Positions 48,009 through 61,287 of a stretch of 64,000 bases of DNA are shown piece after piece; the first letter of the stretch is position 1, and each line of letters starts with the position of its first letter. The notes under the pieces are model-generated. The model was not told the DNA's origin. It did not search any database and saw nothing but the letters and a program-made list of their open reading frames with translations. The stretch is taken from positions 1,826,106-1,890,105 of the forward strand of contig NC_021676.1 in assembly GCF_000247815.1 (NCBI RefSeq), in the 5' to 3' direction. The position numbers and the translations under genes were made by a program. The stretch is from Ficedula albicollis. Lineage: Eukaryota; Chordata; Aves; Passeriformes; Muscicapidae.

Positions 48009-51000
48009 GTAAGTCATGTATCTAGTATGAGTTTGACTTTTTAAACTCTGTTGTAAGGGGTATTTGGGGAGAAGAAGAAATGACTACTAGAAATGCCTAA
48101 TTTTTTTATGCTTAACAATCTTTTGCTACAAACAAATGAAGGTTTCTAGCGGTGTGTAGCATTTGAAAAAGACCAGACACTGAAAAAGTTTTATAAAATG
48201 AGTCTTTGATTGTAGAAAGAAATAGGAATTGTGGAAAAGCCCATTACGCTTTCAGTATCTCTCCTCATTTCCACACTTCCTTCCCAGTCAAATTCATTTG
48301 GAAAAATGGTGAAATTTGTGGAGCTTGATAATGCTGAAGATTTATCTGTGCCCAACCATTTGGGGTCTGTATGAGGAGCCATGTGATGGGTGAATCAGAA
48401 ATTCTAACAGAGCCACAGGAAATCAGTGGAGAGATGAGCAGAAGGTGAGGGCAGGTCTGTGGGAATGGAACTTAGAAATGTTTGGTTTAAGAACTGAAAT
48501 GGACTCTGGGAGTGTCCAAAAAACACCCCTAGGGTGAGGAATAAACCAGCAGAGCAATGCTGCTTTAAATACTTGTCTGAAAGCAAAGCCTCTGCCAATC
48601 GTGGCGTTAAAATGGGGCATTTTCTGTTTGATGGGGTTTCTGTGATTGCCAGCAATTACCCTGTAATGACTCGTCCCCATTAGCACTGGGGGAGTTAAAT
48701 GGAGTGCAGTGAGCTCTGGAAGAGCCTGGAGCCCCAGGTCACTGCCAGCTTGTTACAGCATTAGACAATGCCATGGTGGGTGAGCTTTTATGTCAGAAGG
48801 AGTCAGGCAGTTAAGTAGGATAACATTACTGTGTCAGGATAGTGGGACAATAAATGCATAACAGCTGTTATTAGACACTGGAAGTGCAAAATAAATCTGT
48901 TTCCAAGAGCACCATTGTGAATGAGAGAGGAGAGAGGGAATTACCTCTTGCTGGTGGCTTTTAGCATAGCAGGGTAAGCTGCTTTCCTCCTCCTTTCTCT
49001 TTCTCCAGGAAAGGTTCTCTTACACAGAGATTGGTAGCTTGGCAGGAAGGTCAGGTGGCCATTTTTTGTTAAGTTTGTTTTTACTCAAGAATCTGTACAC
49101 TGTATTTATGGCAAATGAACTAGTACTTATGGCAGATTTGCTTAGTATTTGCTCTTGATAAAAGTGGTGTTTTTGCCCAGTGCTTTGGAACCTCCAGAAA
49201 ACTGGAGGGAAAAGGACCCCCAGGTTACTTACATGCTTCTGTTGGTCTATTTGTAATTTTTACTGCTTTTTAATCAACAGCTCTATGTTTCAATATTTAG
49301 CTACTGCCCTGTTGCTCTTGATCCGTTGCCCTCTCTCGTTTCCAGAAACGGGAGGCATGAACTTGAAACAACCTTGAAGTGATTCTCCTGGAAAGAGGAG
49401 TGAGTTCAATGGAAAAGGATTGAAGTAATTTCATGTGATGCACGCTTTTGGGTTCCCACTTCCCACAGGAACACATCAGAAGACAAGGTATGTTATTAAC
49501 TTAACCAAACACAAATTTGTCTTACAATTTCCCCATTCATTCAAATGGGACATGAATATTTTGTTTCCTAATCAGCACAACTACCCCGGAGCTCACGTTG
49601 CAATGTGTCACTACAGTGACAGCTCCTCTCTGCAGTGAGAAATGACAGGATTTGTAAACCAGGGCTGTTTAAAGAAAAGGCTCAGTTCTTGAGTGACTAT
49701 TTCACAGTTAATCATTGCTGCATTTTACAATAAACCTTGAATCCACCTGTTCCAAAACTGATCTGACTGGCCTGCTGAAAGGGGCTTTAATGGTGTTGAG
49801 CAGAATATTCTATTTCATCTCCTACTAACAGGATGTTGTTGATGGCAATTAGAGGATTCTCAGACACACTGTAAAATGTGATCTAGTAAAAGAATCAATA
49901 GTGATGGGTGTCAGAGTTTGTAATGCTCACCTTGGTGGCAAAACTCCTCTCATGCCTCTTGTTGTCAGTTGGGCAGTTGCTGTCACCAGCCTCTTCCTAA
50001 TGGAAACCTCATTTTTTATGTAGCAGAAGCCACCCCTTGTCTCCCTGAACATGCATTTTCATGCAGCTCTGTTATATATATTGTTATATATATAATAATT
50101 ATATATAATTGTTATTCCATTTGTCCTTAATGATGTCAGGAGTAAAGAAAAGGAGAAATGAGTATTTTACACTTGTGAGCATAGGAAAGGAGTCTTGGAG
50201 TGAAGGCTGGGAAGCTCTCACATGATTTTCATGCTCAGGAATGTAGCCAGAAATCTGAATGTAAACCACTGTAAGGCTTGGTAAGTATTTTAAACACCAG
50301 TTTTGGAAGCTCAGTTTGTATCTGTGAAATACATGGATTGTATTTAGTTTCAGATCTTGGGACCAGGGATCAACTTTGGATGGCAGCAAGCACAGGCCTC
50401 TATTTGTACTGCAGAGCAGAGAAATTACTGCAAAATAGATCTCTAATTCTAGGAATAATGTCACCCCTTCTCCCAAATGAGAGTAATGTCTGCCAGCGCC
50501 TTAAGTGTTCCTGAGCACTTCCAAAATATTCAGAAAGTCTGCAACTTGTCGGAAAGTTTTAAGGTGTATTATGGCAGAAATCTTGACACAAGCATGCTGC
50601 AGACATCAAAAAGACTAATGCTGGTGTCATGCTGATTTTATTTTCCCTTTGTTGTATAAATATACACACAGTACTTTAAAAATACTGGAGGTCATCTGAA
50701 GAGGTTCATAAAACCTTGCTGGTTTGCAAATCACTCCGAAATTTTAACTGCATTGCCTGGTTCTGAGTTAGTGTCTGGAGGCATCTTGCATTATATTATC
50801 CCTTGGAATTGCATCTGCAAGTTGTGGATTTGCAATATTGATCCAGAAACTTGGGATTTCAGCTTGGAGGAAAAGAGCAGCTTCTGTGCAGCCTCTGTGG
50901 TGTGAAATTCTGCTCGTGGTAACTTCAACAGCTTCTCCTTTGTTTAAAGAATGCTGCTGGTTTTGTCTTCCCACTGCACTTCAGTGGAAGAAGCTTTTTT

Positions 51001-54000
51001 AGACTCTTCACTTTCAGCTTTCCTTCAGAGATTTTTCTCTAATGAATCGTGCCATAACTTTTTGGTACCAAAACCCAGAGACTCTGAAAGGAGCACTGCT
51101 TCCTAGTGCATACATCTCTACATTTTATTCACTATATATAGACATTCATGGCTGGTAAATATTTGGTGTGTTGGCAGTTGAAGCTTTCTCTGGAAAGGAT
51201 GACTGAAACCAGCAAGGATTTTGAATTTCAAGTAATTAAATGGTGTTCAAATAATTTCACAAACATTAAATAATCTTAGTGAATGGGAAAAAAAATTAGT
51301 GTTCAGCAGTTAATGACCAAGAAAATTTGTTTTCAGCAGTTTCAAGGCATTTAAAATATTTCAATATTTCACATGTTAATGCTTAAATTATATTACTTAG
51401 GATAATAATAGGACATTTAACTTGTATTTCTGTTACTTACATGCTTATAAGATTTCCCCTCAGCCACTTGGCATGGGACAGCTGAGTGTAGCTAATTATC
51501 ATTCCCAAGATCCAGTAACTAATTTTCCCCCCACCCCCATGCTATATTTACCTTTCATGTGATGGGTGATAAAAGCTCTTATTCTGAGGGTTTAGTAATC
51601 TGTGTTTTAGCAGGCTGGGTTCAAAATGTTCTGCAGTCACAGATAGTCTTGCCTGGGCGTTTTACAGAAATCAAAGCCAAGTTTATGTAACAAGAAACAG
51701 AACATGAAACGTGTGGCAAATAGTATTTGTGATCATCCTGCTCCCAAACTCGGCTGCCTGGAACTTGGTTCATTTTGTTTTGCTCCTTTTTGTGCTCATA
51801 ATAAACATTTTTCCTCTGTCCCAGGACAGCTGGGATAATTGCAGTGAGTCCAGCAATCATTAGAACCCCCTGAAAGCATCTCTTAGAATTGCTGCCACGA
51901 TGAGACCAGGTGACAAAACATGTAATGAGATGCTGTATCTTCAGAAAAATGTAAAGTTGGTGTCATGTAACACTTCTCTGTTGATAGATAAGCCAGTGTA
52001 ATTGCACGAAATAAATGTCATCACCTGTATGAAGATAAATAGCTTTTCCTCACTAGCATGCTTTTGCACATAAAGTGCTGCCATTTTACCAGTTGTCTCC
52101 ATTTTTTTTGCCAAATAGATTTTATAATGGCCATAAAAGCAAAGTGTGCTATGTCTACTTACGTGTTACAGTGTTAACAGAGGGCATTTCTGTGGTTCTG
52201 TATAACTGAAATCAATGACATTGTTACCTGAAAAGTTGTTTTGTAGCACTGTTACTTGACAGAAATGTTTATTTCCATTCCCTGACGTATCTAAAAGTCA
52301 AAATGTGTGGAATCAGATGCACATGCATCATTAGCATGTGGGTGGCTGGAATTTGCCAGGAGAAAGGGATCCATAGAATATCCTTGGTGTAAAAGAAAGG
52401 GTAAATAGGATTATCAAAAGCATTTAAAAATAGTAGAGCCATTTCAGAATTGAAAGTATTTCCTCTCATGCACACATGGACAGGAGATAAAGTGAAGATA
52501 TATATTGTAAATGTGAAAATTGCTAAGAATTCTGGGATGAGTTAACTGCCAGGCAACTACTCCATACCATATTTGCTAGGTTGATTTGGGGTCCAAAACC
52601 AGTTGTCTGAAATTTTTACCACAGGTGTTGTGTCTGATATCCCAGACTTAATGAAAGCAGCCTTTTTGACACTTCAGTAAACAAACCAATACGTATTCAG
52701 ATGAAGAATTAAATTATTTTCATATTTGCTAAGTACCAACTATCCTGGGCAGATTTGGACAGCTCCTTACTCTTGTTACTCCTGTTTTGTGCACAAGTAG
52801 TTCTCATTTTGCTTTTTGTAGCTAATAGTAATTTAACAGATAATAGTAGGTGGCATTTGAAAATTGATTTTTTTTCCCTCTAAGTCTCTTACTGTAGCTT
52901 TCCCCCTGTGAAACACCAGGAAAAACATAATTTCTCTTTTAGTGTCTTGTGGAATCTGTCTGAATGTGGGACACACTGTGCTTGGTAATCGTGGGAGTGA
53001 GTCTAGCATAAGGGCAGCATTAATTCCTCCATGTGATCATTCCCAGTTTGTGCCATTAAGTGCAGTAATTGCTGGTGCACTAATTAGAGCAGTGACAGCT
53101 GCACACCCTGTCCTGTGCTGCTGTGCCACTGTCCAGACCTCACTGCAGATGTTTGTTTCAGATTATTTCGATCCTCACAGCTGGCAGATCCCCAAAGGAA
53201 TTGTGTAAAACTTCTCAGATGAGTTCAATCAGCTTCTGTAGAAACCTCCAGGGGTTGGGTGGCACTTTCTGGGCAGCCAGGCTTGTGAAACCTCTCCCTG
53301 CCTGCACAGCAGTGATTGTCCTGTACAAACACACCAGGAGCCCCTCAGCAGGGCCTGTGATGTGTGATAAGGAGCAGAACACACTTGGTCTTTTAGCTGC
53401 ATATGCTTTTTGATTTCCCCCATAAGGAGAGCCACGTGGATGTCCTTTCACACAGCCCAAACTGTATTTTAATGTTTCTGCTCCTGTAGCTGGAGGGGTC
53501 ATGGCTGATGTGCTGGGACCCAGTTAGCACTGCAGTTAATGATGCAGAACTCTGGCTTGGCTGGAGAGAGATGCTCCCATTCCTGCAGGAATACAATTCC
53601 ACTGCCTGGCCACTGATAGCCAGGAGAACATTGCCACCCTTTGGCCAGAAAGCAAAGGCACACAGGCAGAAAAGCACATGATGCAAGTTGGGGATGCTGC
53701 AGCAAAACTATGTAAGAGTATATCCATTTGTAATGTAACTGCTCAGCAGTGGGAGCCCACTTGGGTGGAGGTTGTAGGCACCATTTGCTTTGATTTAGTG
53801 CATTTCATAGCACGGTGATGCCTTTAGAGAGAATATATTCTGCTACCTACTAATTATGTTTTCCTGAGAACTGAATTGCATATGCATTGTGAAGATAGGA
53901 TGAAGGCTACCATGGTTACCATTGTGCACCCAGGAACTTATTTTATACAGTGCCAATTAATCTGAGGTAATGCTTGAGAGGGAAGAACATTGAATAAGAA

Positions 54001-54369
54001 ATGCTAATGTCTCAGCTGAAAGATGGAAATTAGATAGAAAGCACAGCTTTTATTGAAAATTATATGTCAGGGTCAGCATTTATAAATGAATCCACCTGTA
54101 TGACTAAAAGCAGCAGTTCTCTCTTACATTAAAAAACCTGTATGTCCCTACCCTAGGCCTGCTGGCACCCAGGACACTGCTGCTTTATCAAGGATATTCT
54201 CTCAATAGGGACTTTTTTCCTTTCTCATGATTTTAACAGCACATTTCTGCAGTCATGACTGTAATTGGGGATTATTGCTATGTCAGAAAGAGAGTGCATT
54301 TGCATGATGCAAAGGCATCTAAACCTTCTGCAGGCTGCTGTTGCTTAGGGACAAATGTTGTGCCTCTGG
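48009..54369. other. Gene-free AT-rich stretch
   Basis: No recognised gene or repeat family. A TA-rich imperfect palindromic tract lies at about 50071-50115. A strong acceptor (ends 49467) and a fair donor (gtatgt at 49487) enclose only 19 bp. Positions about 52975-53170 have balanced composition with homeodomain-type TAATTA sequence and could be conserved non-coding DNA, but conservation cannot be judged here. Confidence 0.4.
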
Positions 54370-54965
54370 CCAGGGGCTTCCAGATGGTGAGGACTGAGTG
54401 TGGCACAGCTCTGGCTCCTCCTGGTCCTGGCAGCTCTGCTTGGCTCTTGGAATGTTGCTGATGTGGCTGTTCAGGCTCCTCTGTCCTGTGTGCAGGGCCA
54501 GGTTTGGGGGTCTGTGAGAAGCTGCTGGAAGGTTCCCCCGGGTCTGGCAGAGCCCAGGCTCCAGCGTGGAGCTGCTCTGGGCACAGCTCAGCCTGGCAGG
54601 GACAGTGGCAGCACATCTGGGCTGATGTGGGACAAAGTTTCTGCACAGGAGCAGCTGCAGCTGGAAAAGGGAGGGGTGACAATATGGGAAAACAGCCCTG
54701 CAGAGCCCAGGGTGTTGCAGAAGGAGGGGCAGGAGCTGCTCCAGGCTCCAGAGCAGAGGCTCCCCTGCAGCCCCTGGGGGTTCCTGACAAAATCTGTGTC
54801 CCCAAGGGAATCCCCCTCTGGAGCAAGTTTGCTGGCAGGTCTGGGGCCCTGTGGGTACCCCACTGCAGCAGCCTGCTCCTGAAGCACTGATCCCATGGAC
54901 AGGGAGCAGTTTGTGGGCAGCTGCAGCCCATGGAAAGGGCTCAGGGTTGCAGCAGTTCTTTTGAT
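54370..54965 (+). mobile_element. Avian ERVL-type LTR remnant
   Basis: A GC-rich block containing the repeated phrase structure of an avian endogenous retrovirus LTR family as I remember it. Landmarks are 'gaaggaggggcaggagctgc' (about 54721), 'gagcagaggctcccctgcag', 'ggagcaagtttgctggcagg' (about 54820), 'cagcctgctcctgaagcact' (about 54868), 'gagcagtttgtgggcagctg' (about 54903) and 'cagcccatggaaagggctca'. It stops abruptly near 54955-54965, so the LTR is truncated. No retroviral gene is seen on either side. The 224-codon minus-strand and 160-codon plus-strand frames across it are shadows. Family assignment is from memory and the left boundary is uncertain. Confidence 0.65.
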
Positions 54966-57900
54966 AATTAAATTTGCTTTTAGCATGGTACAAAACGTGA
55001 CACTGAACATTTCATCCTTAGAAGAAATGCATCCATTCCTTTTGATTCACCCAGTGCAGGACCAGCAGGACTGGAGTTACCTTGGCTGATGTTCCACTGA
55101 GACAGGTGAGGGAATCCTGGTGCTGTGCATTCTGCTGAGCAGCATCCTCTTCTGTGGGACTGGCAATTTTTGGCAAAAGAAAAATGGCAACAAACAGCTG
55201 GGAGGCAGCAACTTCAGTTCCCACAAATGTCCCAGCAGTGAATAGCTCCTCAAGGCAGCAGCTTTGATATTTCAGTGCTGGAATGTTTATCTTACTGGAA
55301 ATTTAACTACTAAAATGCATTGGCACCTTGTCCAAGTGTTATTCATTAAACATGGTCCACTGGCTTACGTGACTTGTAAGTATATAATTGCTATATTTTC
55401 ATTAAAAACTGATTTGTTGTGCATAGTAAAGCATGACAATGGAAATAAAAGTAAAGCTTTTTTCAAAAAAATCCCTTTTTAAAAGAGAATATTTCTTCTA
55501 AGGAAATATTTATAAGCCAAATATTTTGGAAAATTATTAGCTGCTGATTCACATCCCATGTGTTGAACTTTGTGTTGAACTAAAAAAGAACTGCACAGAT
55601 GTGTGACAGAATCAAGGGCACTTCTGCATCTCTGCTGAAGCAAGTTCACATTTAATAATCACATTCTTGGCAGGAATACTTCTGCAACCTGTGTCAGTGG
55701 AGCATGTAGGAGCTTAGAAAGGAAGTTTATATAATTATCTCATTATCTAATTTCAATAATAAAATAATTGAGTTGCCTAAGTGCCTATCAGTGGCAAACC
55801 AATGGAGGTGGCAGCTCTGTGGATGTGAACAGAAACCTCAGCTCAGCCTGATGGAATCTGCCTGATCTCTGAACCACTCTCCTTCCTGGGTGAAATGTTT
55901 GCTTTCTATTAATTTTTGTTAGGATGCTCCCAGTGAGTGATTTCCTTTTCTCATTACCACCCCCCCTTTGCAGGTCTCCCTTTCTCTCTGCACTGCACCT
56001 GAGCAGGTAAAACACAAACACCCCAAGGCTGTGCTGCCTTTGCCTGCAGGGCGCTTTTGTAGGAACATTTTTGGGATATGGATCTGTCAGGAGAGGCACT
56101 CTGAGAGCATCTGGCTCTCTGGATGGATGGACACACAGATGGAGGAGTTCTGAGTGAATGAGCAGCACTGGGGCTGTGCAGCTGGCACCAATTTGTTATC
56201 TGTGAGGAAGCCTGCAGTGGGGCTGGGGCCATTCCAGCTGAAAACCTGGAACTGAGAGCAGGGAAGGTGGCAGGGAAATAGAAAGAATGCCATATTAATT
56301 AATATTAATTTTAGAAGATTAGCTTTTAAATTAAAATCTTAAGATAAGTAGTTATAGAGGGAGAAGTAGGACATGGTATAAAAGCACCTTGCTTCATTTG
56401 CAATCCAAATGAAAACATGCAAAATGGTTTTTTGCAATGTATGGTGCTCTTAAAAAATAGGACTCATCCTACAAGCAAAAATCTTTGCAATAGGACCAAA
56501 AAAATAATGTATGCTTGACAGTAGCTGCCACAGGATAGTGCCTGCTAAGTTATATTCACATGGATGGAATGTATTGATTATTGACCTGTTGACTAGCACA
56601 TGGAATTATCCTCTTGAAGGAGGCTGACCATTGTTCTAATGGCAGTAGCTTACCCCTCCTACCTCTTCTGCTCTCCCAATTTATAAATTCCCTGATTTTT
56701 GGCAGCTTTTGGTTTTGTACTTGGGCTGTATAATTTAGCATCATAAATAGCTGAGACTGGCAAGCAGTGTGTGACTGATAGTGTATCCAGCAGTTTCTTT
56801 TATGTTCTGGAGCAATTGTAAACAAGAATAAAACTGATTATTTCAGCAAACAGTCACAAAAAATTGGTTTTAATTTTAGATTTTTGTCTATAGAAAGAGG
56901 ATGGTTTGTATTGGAGAATCTCTGCTGAGGATGGAAGGATTCACTCTTGGAATTAAATCTGTGTTTTCTCATCTGAGTAAAGTTTTAGTGCTTCTGCTCT
57001 TTGTTGCTTTCTGAAGGAGCCATTGAAGATATGAACTGTGTAGGAATGCAGTAAAATAATCAAATGCTGTGGTAGCTGTTGTGGTGAGCAAACTGTAGAC
57101 TTGGCTTGGGCCAGGTGTCACCTCAGTGTCACCTGGGACTGTCAGGGGTAATTTTGAGCATTTCTCTATTGCAATACAGTTTTTTCAGGAAAAACTGAGG
57201 AAAAGCGGGAGCAGGAAAAGAAATAATTAAAAAATGATCAAAAAGAATGAGGAGGTAACCCACTGATGAACTTAGTCCAGCCTGGACTCGTGGGTTTTTT
57301 TGGCCTTCCTAAGCCACCAGCCCTGGTGCTTTACACAGTGCATGAACAGCTCAGTCACACTCTCCTCTCCCACATTCATAGATTTAGTGTTTGTATTCCT
57401 GAAGCAGCTGTTTTCTTCTCTTGCTCTTCTTTAGCTCTTCTTCAGAATACAAATTCCAGCTCATTTCCATTTTTCCCAGACCTAACACTTTAAAGTTTTT
57501 GTTGTACTGTTTGGTTTTTAACCCTTTAGACCAAAAATTGAGTGCTTTGAGGATCACTCTTTTATTTTTCAAATAAAATATTTCTTTGCTGTTAAATATT
57601 TCCCAGTATTCTTGATCATCCTTTTGGAAGGAGGGTCTTCTGGGACAGTATCTGAGCCAGAAGAGCTTGTTCCTCTTCTTGGATTTGACTTGATTGCTTT
57701 CATGCAGAACTAATTGCCATGTTTTCACAGGTAAGTCCTCATTCTGGATGCACTTCAGTTTTTACACATCAAAGAATAAGACACTTTGGAGATGGAACTT
57801 TTAAGATGGAAATTAATAAGGACTGTGCTTTGTCCTTCAGAAAACTTCAGACCTGAAGTATTGTGGATTTGGCAGTTGAAAATTTTGGTAATTGTGGCAG

Positions 57901-59744
57901 ATACTGCTAACACCATTTATTTTTAATAAAAAAATATTCAATGGTAGCTTAGACTGCTCAAAAACTTTTAAATTTGATTTGAGATAATTTTTTGTTATTT
58001 TTTCTTGCTGTCACATTTCAGAGGCGCAGTCATGTTTCCAGTCATGTTTCAAGTTTTCATCCTGCATAGATGGGACATATACAAATTTAAATTCAGTTAT
58101 TTCCTGCATAATAAGACCCCACACAAGTGTAGGGACATGAGAATGTTAAAATACATCACCAGTAGTGTTACAGATGATTGGATTTGGCAGCTGGTGTAGA
58201 ACACACCTATGAAGCAGAAATTACCATCTGAATGACTAAACCCCCCCAGAGATGATGGAATGTGTTTATTAGGTGGCTGACAAGCTGATAGCAAAGACTG
58301 CTCTAGCTGTGCCTCTGGCTTTGCCAGTTAAAATGGCAATTCTCTATAAGCTGTGCACACCATCAAGGCTGAGCTGGTGCACTGGGTGAATCTCCTTGTC
58401 CCCTGGTCCAGCTGGGGGAAGCAAAGCCAGGAGCTGGTGGTCATCAGCCTGACCCACCACAGTTATAGACAATTCTGTGCCAAAACTGCAGCCCAAACTC
58501 ATCTCTGAAGGGAATGACGTGATAAATGCCTGAAAATGGGACCTTCCCCTCTAGAAAAGATGGATTTTTTTGTTTTGTTTTGTTTGTTTTATTAGTTAGT
58601 TGCTGTTTGATTTTTAGCAAAGAACCTGTCCTGGAATGATTTACACTGCAAAGTGCTTTCTGCAGCTGTCAGACAGTGAGGAAGCAGTGTTAGCTCTGAG
58701 GAAAATGAGCCAGACAAAACTCATTTATTCAGAATAAGATGCATCACTTAATGGAGTTTATATGGACAGTGGTGTCCAGCAGTGAAGGGCTGTGTTGGGT
58801 GGTGCAGGGAATCCTGTCAGTGATTCCTTGTGAGGATTATGCAGAAATTCCTCCTCAGTTGTGAATTTCCAATATTCAGACTCTGTTTATTTTGGTGATG
58901 CTTATAGGCACAGGCAATGCCATCTATCCTGAGACTGCACTTGGCCAGAGGTTGAATCTCTCAGGTATTTATTCATATTGTAATCATGGCTTGGTTCTCT
59001 TTTCTGCCATGTGAGAAAAGCACAAACCAGTCCCCAGGTTTGTCAGATAACTGTTCAATTAAGTATGAAACAAAAAAGGCTGGCTGCTATTGTAAACAGA
59101 ATGTGAAAGGAGTGACAGAGCTCTGAAACTGCTCCTCCATTATTAGACTGACATGGAAAGAGATGGAGATTTTTACACATTTGCTCTCAAAATCCAAGTG
59201 GTCCTCTGAGAACTTTAAAATGCTGCCATAAATACATGAAGCTTTAATTAATTATTAGCCTGCATCAATAGTTCCCAAAGCTTTTAAGTTGCACAGAAAG
59301 ATCAGGAAAAAAGCCTATGGCTGGAAATAAAACTAAGGGTTGACAAAATGCTGGTTGGCCAATAGTGCTGTAAGGACAGCCATAGATGCACAATCATGCT
59401 GCTGTCTAAAGTAAAAGTCCATAGGCAAACCCTTGGCCAGATCCTTTTCCAAGATTAGGTTCATTAGAAAGTGACAATTTGTTAAAAAGTTGTAAGAAAA
59501 GGTCAGGTTCTGATAAAGCCTCAGAAGCAAAGTTATTTTAGGTCCAGCATGATTACCTGATAATGAGAGCCCCAGCAGGCTGGGCTTTATGGCATTCATT
59601 AAGGGGTGAGAGAAGGAAGATCTTGGGTCTGATTTAATGTCTATTCCTGTCTTCTCCTCAGAAAACCTCAGGTTAGCAGAAACTGAGAAAGCAAGGAGAA
59701 AAACTAAATTATTTTTGCATAGTTATCTTTCATCAAGAAACTTT
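54966..59744. other. Gene-free AT-rich stretch
   Basis: No gene or repeat family is recognised. A consensus donor (cacag|gtaagt at 57731) lies downstream of a T-rich open stretch, but the frame closes 18 bp before the donor. A 114-codon Lys-rich minus-strand frame (57384-57728) has no ATG at its listed start and no splice support. Other minor tracts are an AT palindrome near 56282-56312 and a T/G tract near 58565-58600. Confidence 0.4.
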
Positions 59745-59985
59745 TTACAAGGGCCTGTAGTGCCAGGACAAGGGGGAATGGCTCCAAACTGACAGGGAGT
59801 AAGTTTGAAGCAGATATTGGGGAAAAACTCTCCCCTGTGAGGGTGGGGATGCCCTGGCACAGGTTGCCCTAAGAACTGTGAAGTGTCCAAGGCCAGGTTG
59901 GAGCAGCCTGGGCTCATGGAAGGTGTGGAATGGGATGAGCTTCAGGGTCCCTCCCAGCCCAAACCACTCTGTGATTCTGTCTCCA
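59745..59985 (+). mobile_element. CR1: CR1 LINE 3' fragment with terminus
   Basis: Forward match to CR1 from 'acaagggcctgtagtgccag' through 'gggggaatggctccaaactg', 'ctcccctgtgagggtgggga', 'ccctggcacaggttgcc' and 'aaggccaggttggagcagcc'. It ends at the 'agcccaaaccactctgtgattctgt' type terminus at about 59955-59981. It is truncated at 5' and non-coding; open frames on both strands are CR1 shadows. Confidence 0.92.
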
Positions 59986-61123
59986 TTCATGGTTTCACCT
60001 CAGCCTCACCCCTCCCTGGTTCTCTCACTACCTCAGTCATGCACAGTTTTGTTTTTTTTGCAATGTTACCTCTTTCCCACTGAATCACAGGTAAGTCCCC
60101 AGCAAGGACAAAGATCCCTGACCCTGAAATAGCCCCATGTGCCAGTCTCAGGTGGCAGCTCCCTTCTGTGCCCACTGGAAAATCTTTCCTTTTCCCTTTT
60201 CCATCCTCATCCCCATCCCCATCCTGTCCAACCAGATTTGCTCTGGACATGCTGAAGCTGGAAGTTCTGAATGCTGTCAAACTTTTCCTGTGGAGTCCAA
60301 AGTAAAATCCTGTGCCTTTGTGTGCCACAGAAATGCTGTTTGAGGCTGGAGAGAGCAGAGCTGTTTCATTAGGGATGCAGTGCCAGCACAGAGTGGCTCG
60401 TTAGAGCACTGCAGCAATGAACTGTTCTCTCAGGCAACAGGCAAATAATACATTCAGATACAGACTTTGCTCTTATTTCATCTTCCTTGGATATCTTTAT
60501 TTTCAGAGGGAATCAAGTAATGCCTTTACATTGATAAAAGTCAAAGCAAAAATATTGGTAAAAGCACTCTGTGGTGTTTGAAAGCTCCCAGTACAGCTTG
60601 CCAGGACTGAGTTTCTGTCAGGTGTCTCTGTGTGTTTGATTTCTGCCTTTAGCAGCTGTTTCAAGTCAAAGGGGCCTTGACTTGTATAATTTAGTGCTGA
60701 TTTGTAGCTGGGGTACACATGTGTTCAAATAAACATAACATCCAATTCAGAGGTCATAATTACCCTGTGCTCAGCCTCCCAGTTGCAGAGCTGGCTCTCA
60801 TTTGCATGCAGCACAGGCACCAGTGCTCCATCTCTTTCTAGAGACAAGAAGGTGTCCTTAGATTTCAAAATCCATCCTCTGATTTGCTGCTGAAGAAACA
60901 AATTAAACCAGCTTTGCACTGTAAATGCCATTTAGTGTTTGCATCACAAGGAGTTCACAGGGAATACCTTAGCAGGTGTCTTAGGATATTATGGTTGAAC
61001 AATGATAAAGAAATCCATGTGGAGATTCTGAAAAATAACCAGGAGAGAGAGAAAGAGAGAGAGATGTAGCAGCTTGTGCTCACAAAGGTGGCAGGGAGGC
61101 CATAATGATGTGTTTCTTTTTAG
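59986..61123. other. Unique DNA downstream of the CR1 copy
   Basis: Includes a splice-like 87-bp segment (60004-60090) listed among the rejected items and a GA-rich microsatellite at about 61044-61067. No gene is recognised. Confidence 0.4.
61044..61067. repeat. (GA)n microsatellite
   Basis: Short imperfect GA repeat ending 'gagagagagatg'. It lies about 60 bp upstream of exon candidate 3. Confidence 0.8.
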
Positions 61124-61287
61124 GAGAAAGGAGAAATTAAGGCTGTACAAAACCAGACCCAGGAGCACACACCATCAGTTTTTGTAGCTATTTCCAGACT
61201 TCACCAGAATACAAAACTAGGCAAATTACTGAAGGCAATGCTGACAGAGTTACAGAAGTTTATGAAATTGTCATTATCAAAACTCAG
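61124..61287 (+). CDS. Possible coding exon (exon candidate 3)
   Basis: An acceptor 'gatgtgtttctttttag' ends at 61123 and a strong donor, CTCAG|gtaagt, begins at 61288. The 164 bp between them are open in the first frame for 54 codons plus two bases (phase 0 in, phase 2 out). The entry phase agrees with the exit of exon candidate 2. The encoded segment begins EKGEIKAVQNQTQ and ends with a Leu- and Lys-rich, amphipathic-looking stretch (KLGKLLKAMLTELQKFMK). No domain is recognised. A gap of 13 kb to candidate 2 is acceptable for a bird intron, but 54 open codons occur by chance in several percent of such segments per frame. Confidence 0.22.

Noticed and set aside
49468..49486. 19-bp microexon between a strong acceptor and gtatgt
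   Set aside because: Too short to evaluate and not connected to any other candidate.
54278..55010. Minus-strand open frames of 140-224 codons and a 160-codon plus-strand frame
   Set aside because: They overlap each other in a GC-rich block that matches LTR sequence and have no protein family resemblance.
57384..57728. 114-codon Lys-rich minus-strand open frame
   Set aside because: The listed start is not ATG (first ATG is near 57719), no acceptor lies upstream, and Lys/Asn/Phe richness is expected from AT-rich DNA.
57540..57730. Possible exon with acceptor 'ccctttag' and donor cacag|gtaagt
   Set aside because: The best frame ends in a stop codon about 18 bp before the donor, so it cannot be an internal coding exon.
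60004..60090. 87-bp segment with acceptor ttcacctcag, donor cacag|gtaagt and an open phase-0 frame
   Set aside because: It lies immediately downstream of a CR1 terminus, is pyrimidine-rich and low in complexity, and its phase links to none of the other candidates in a useful way. Chance is likelier.
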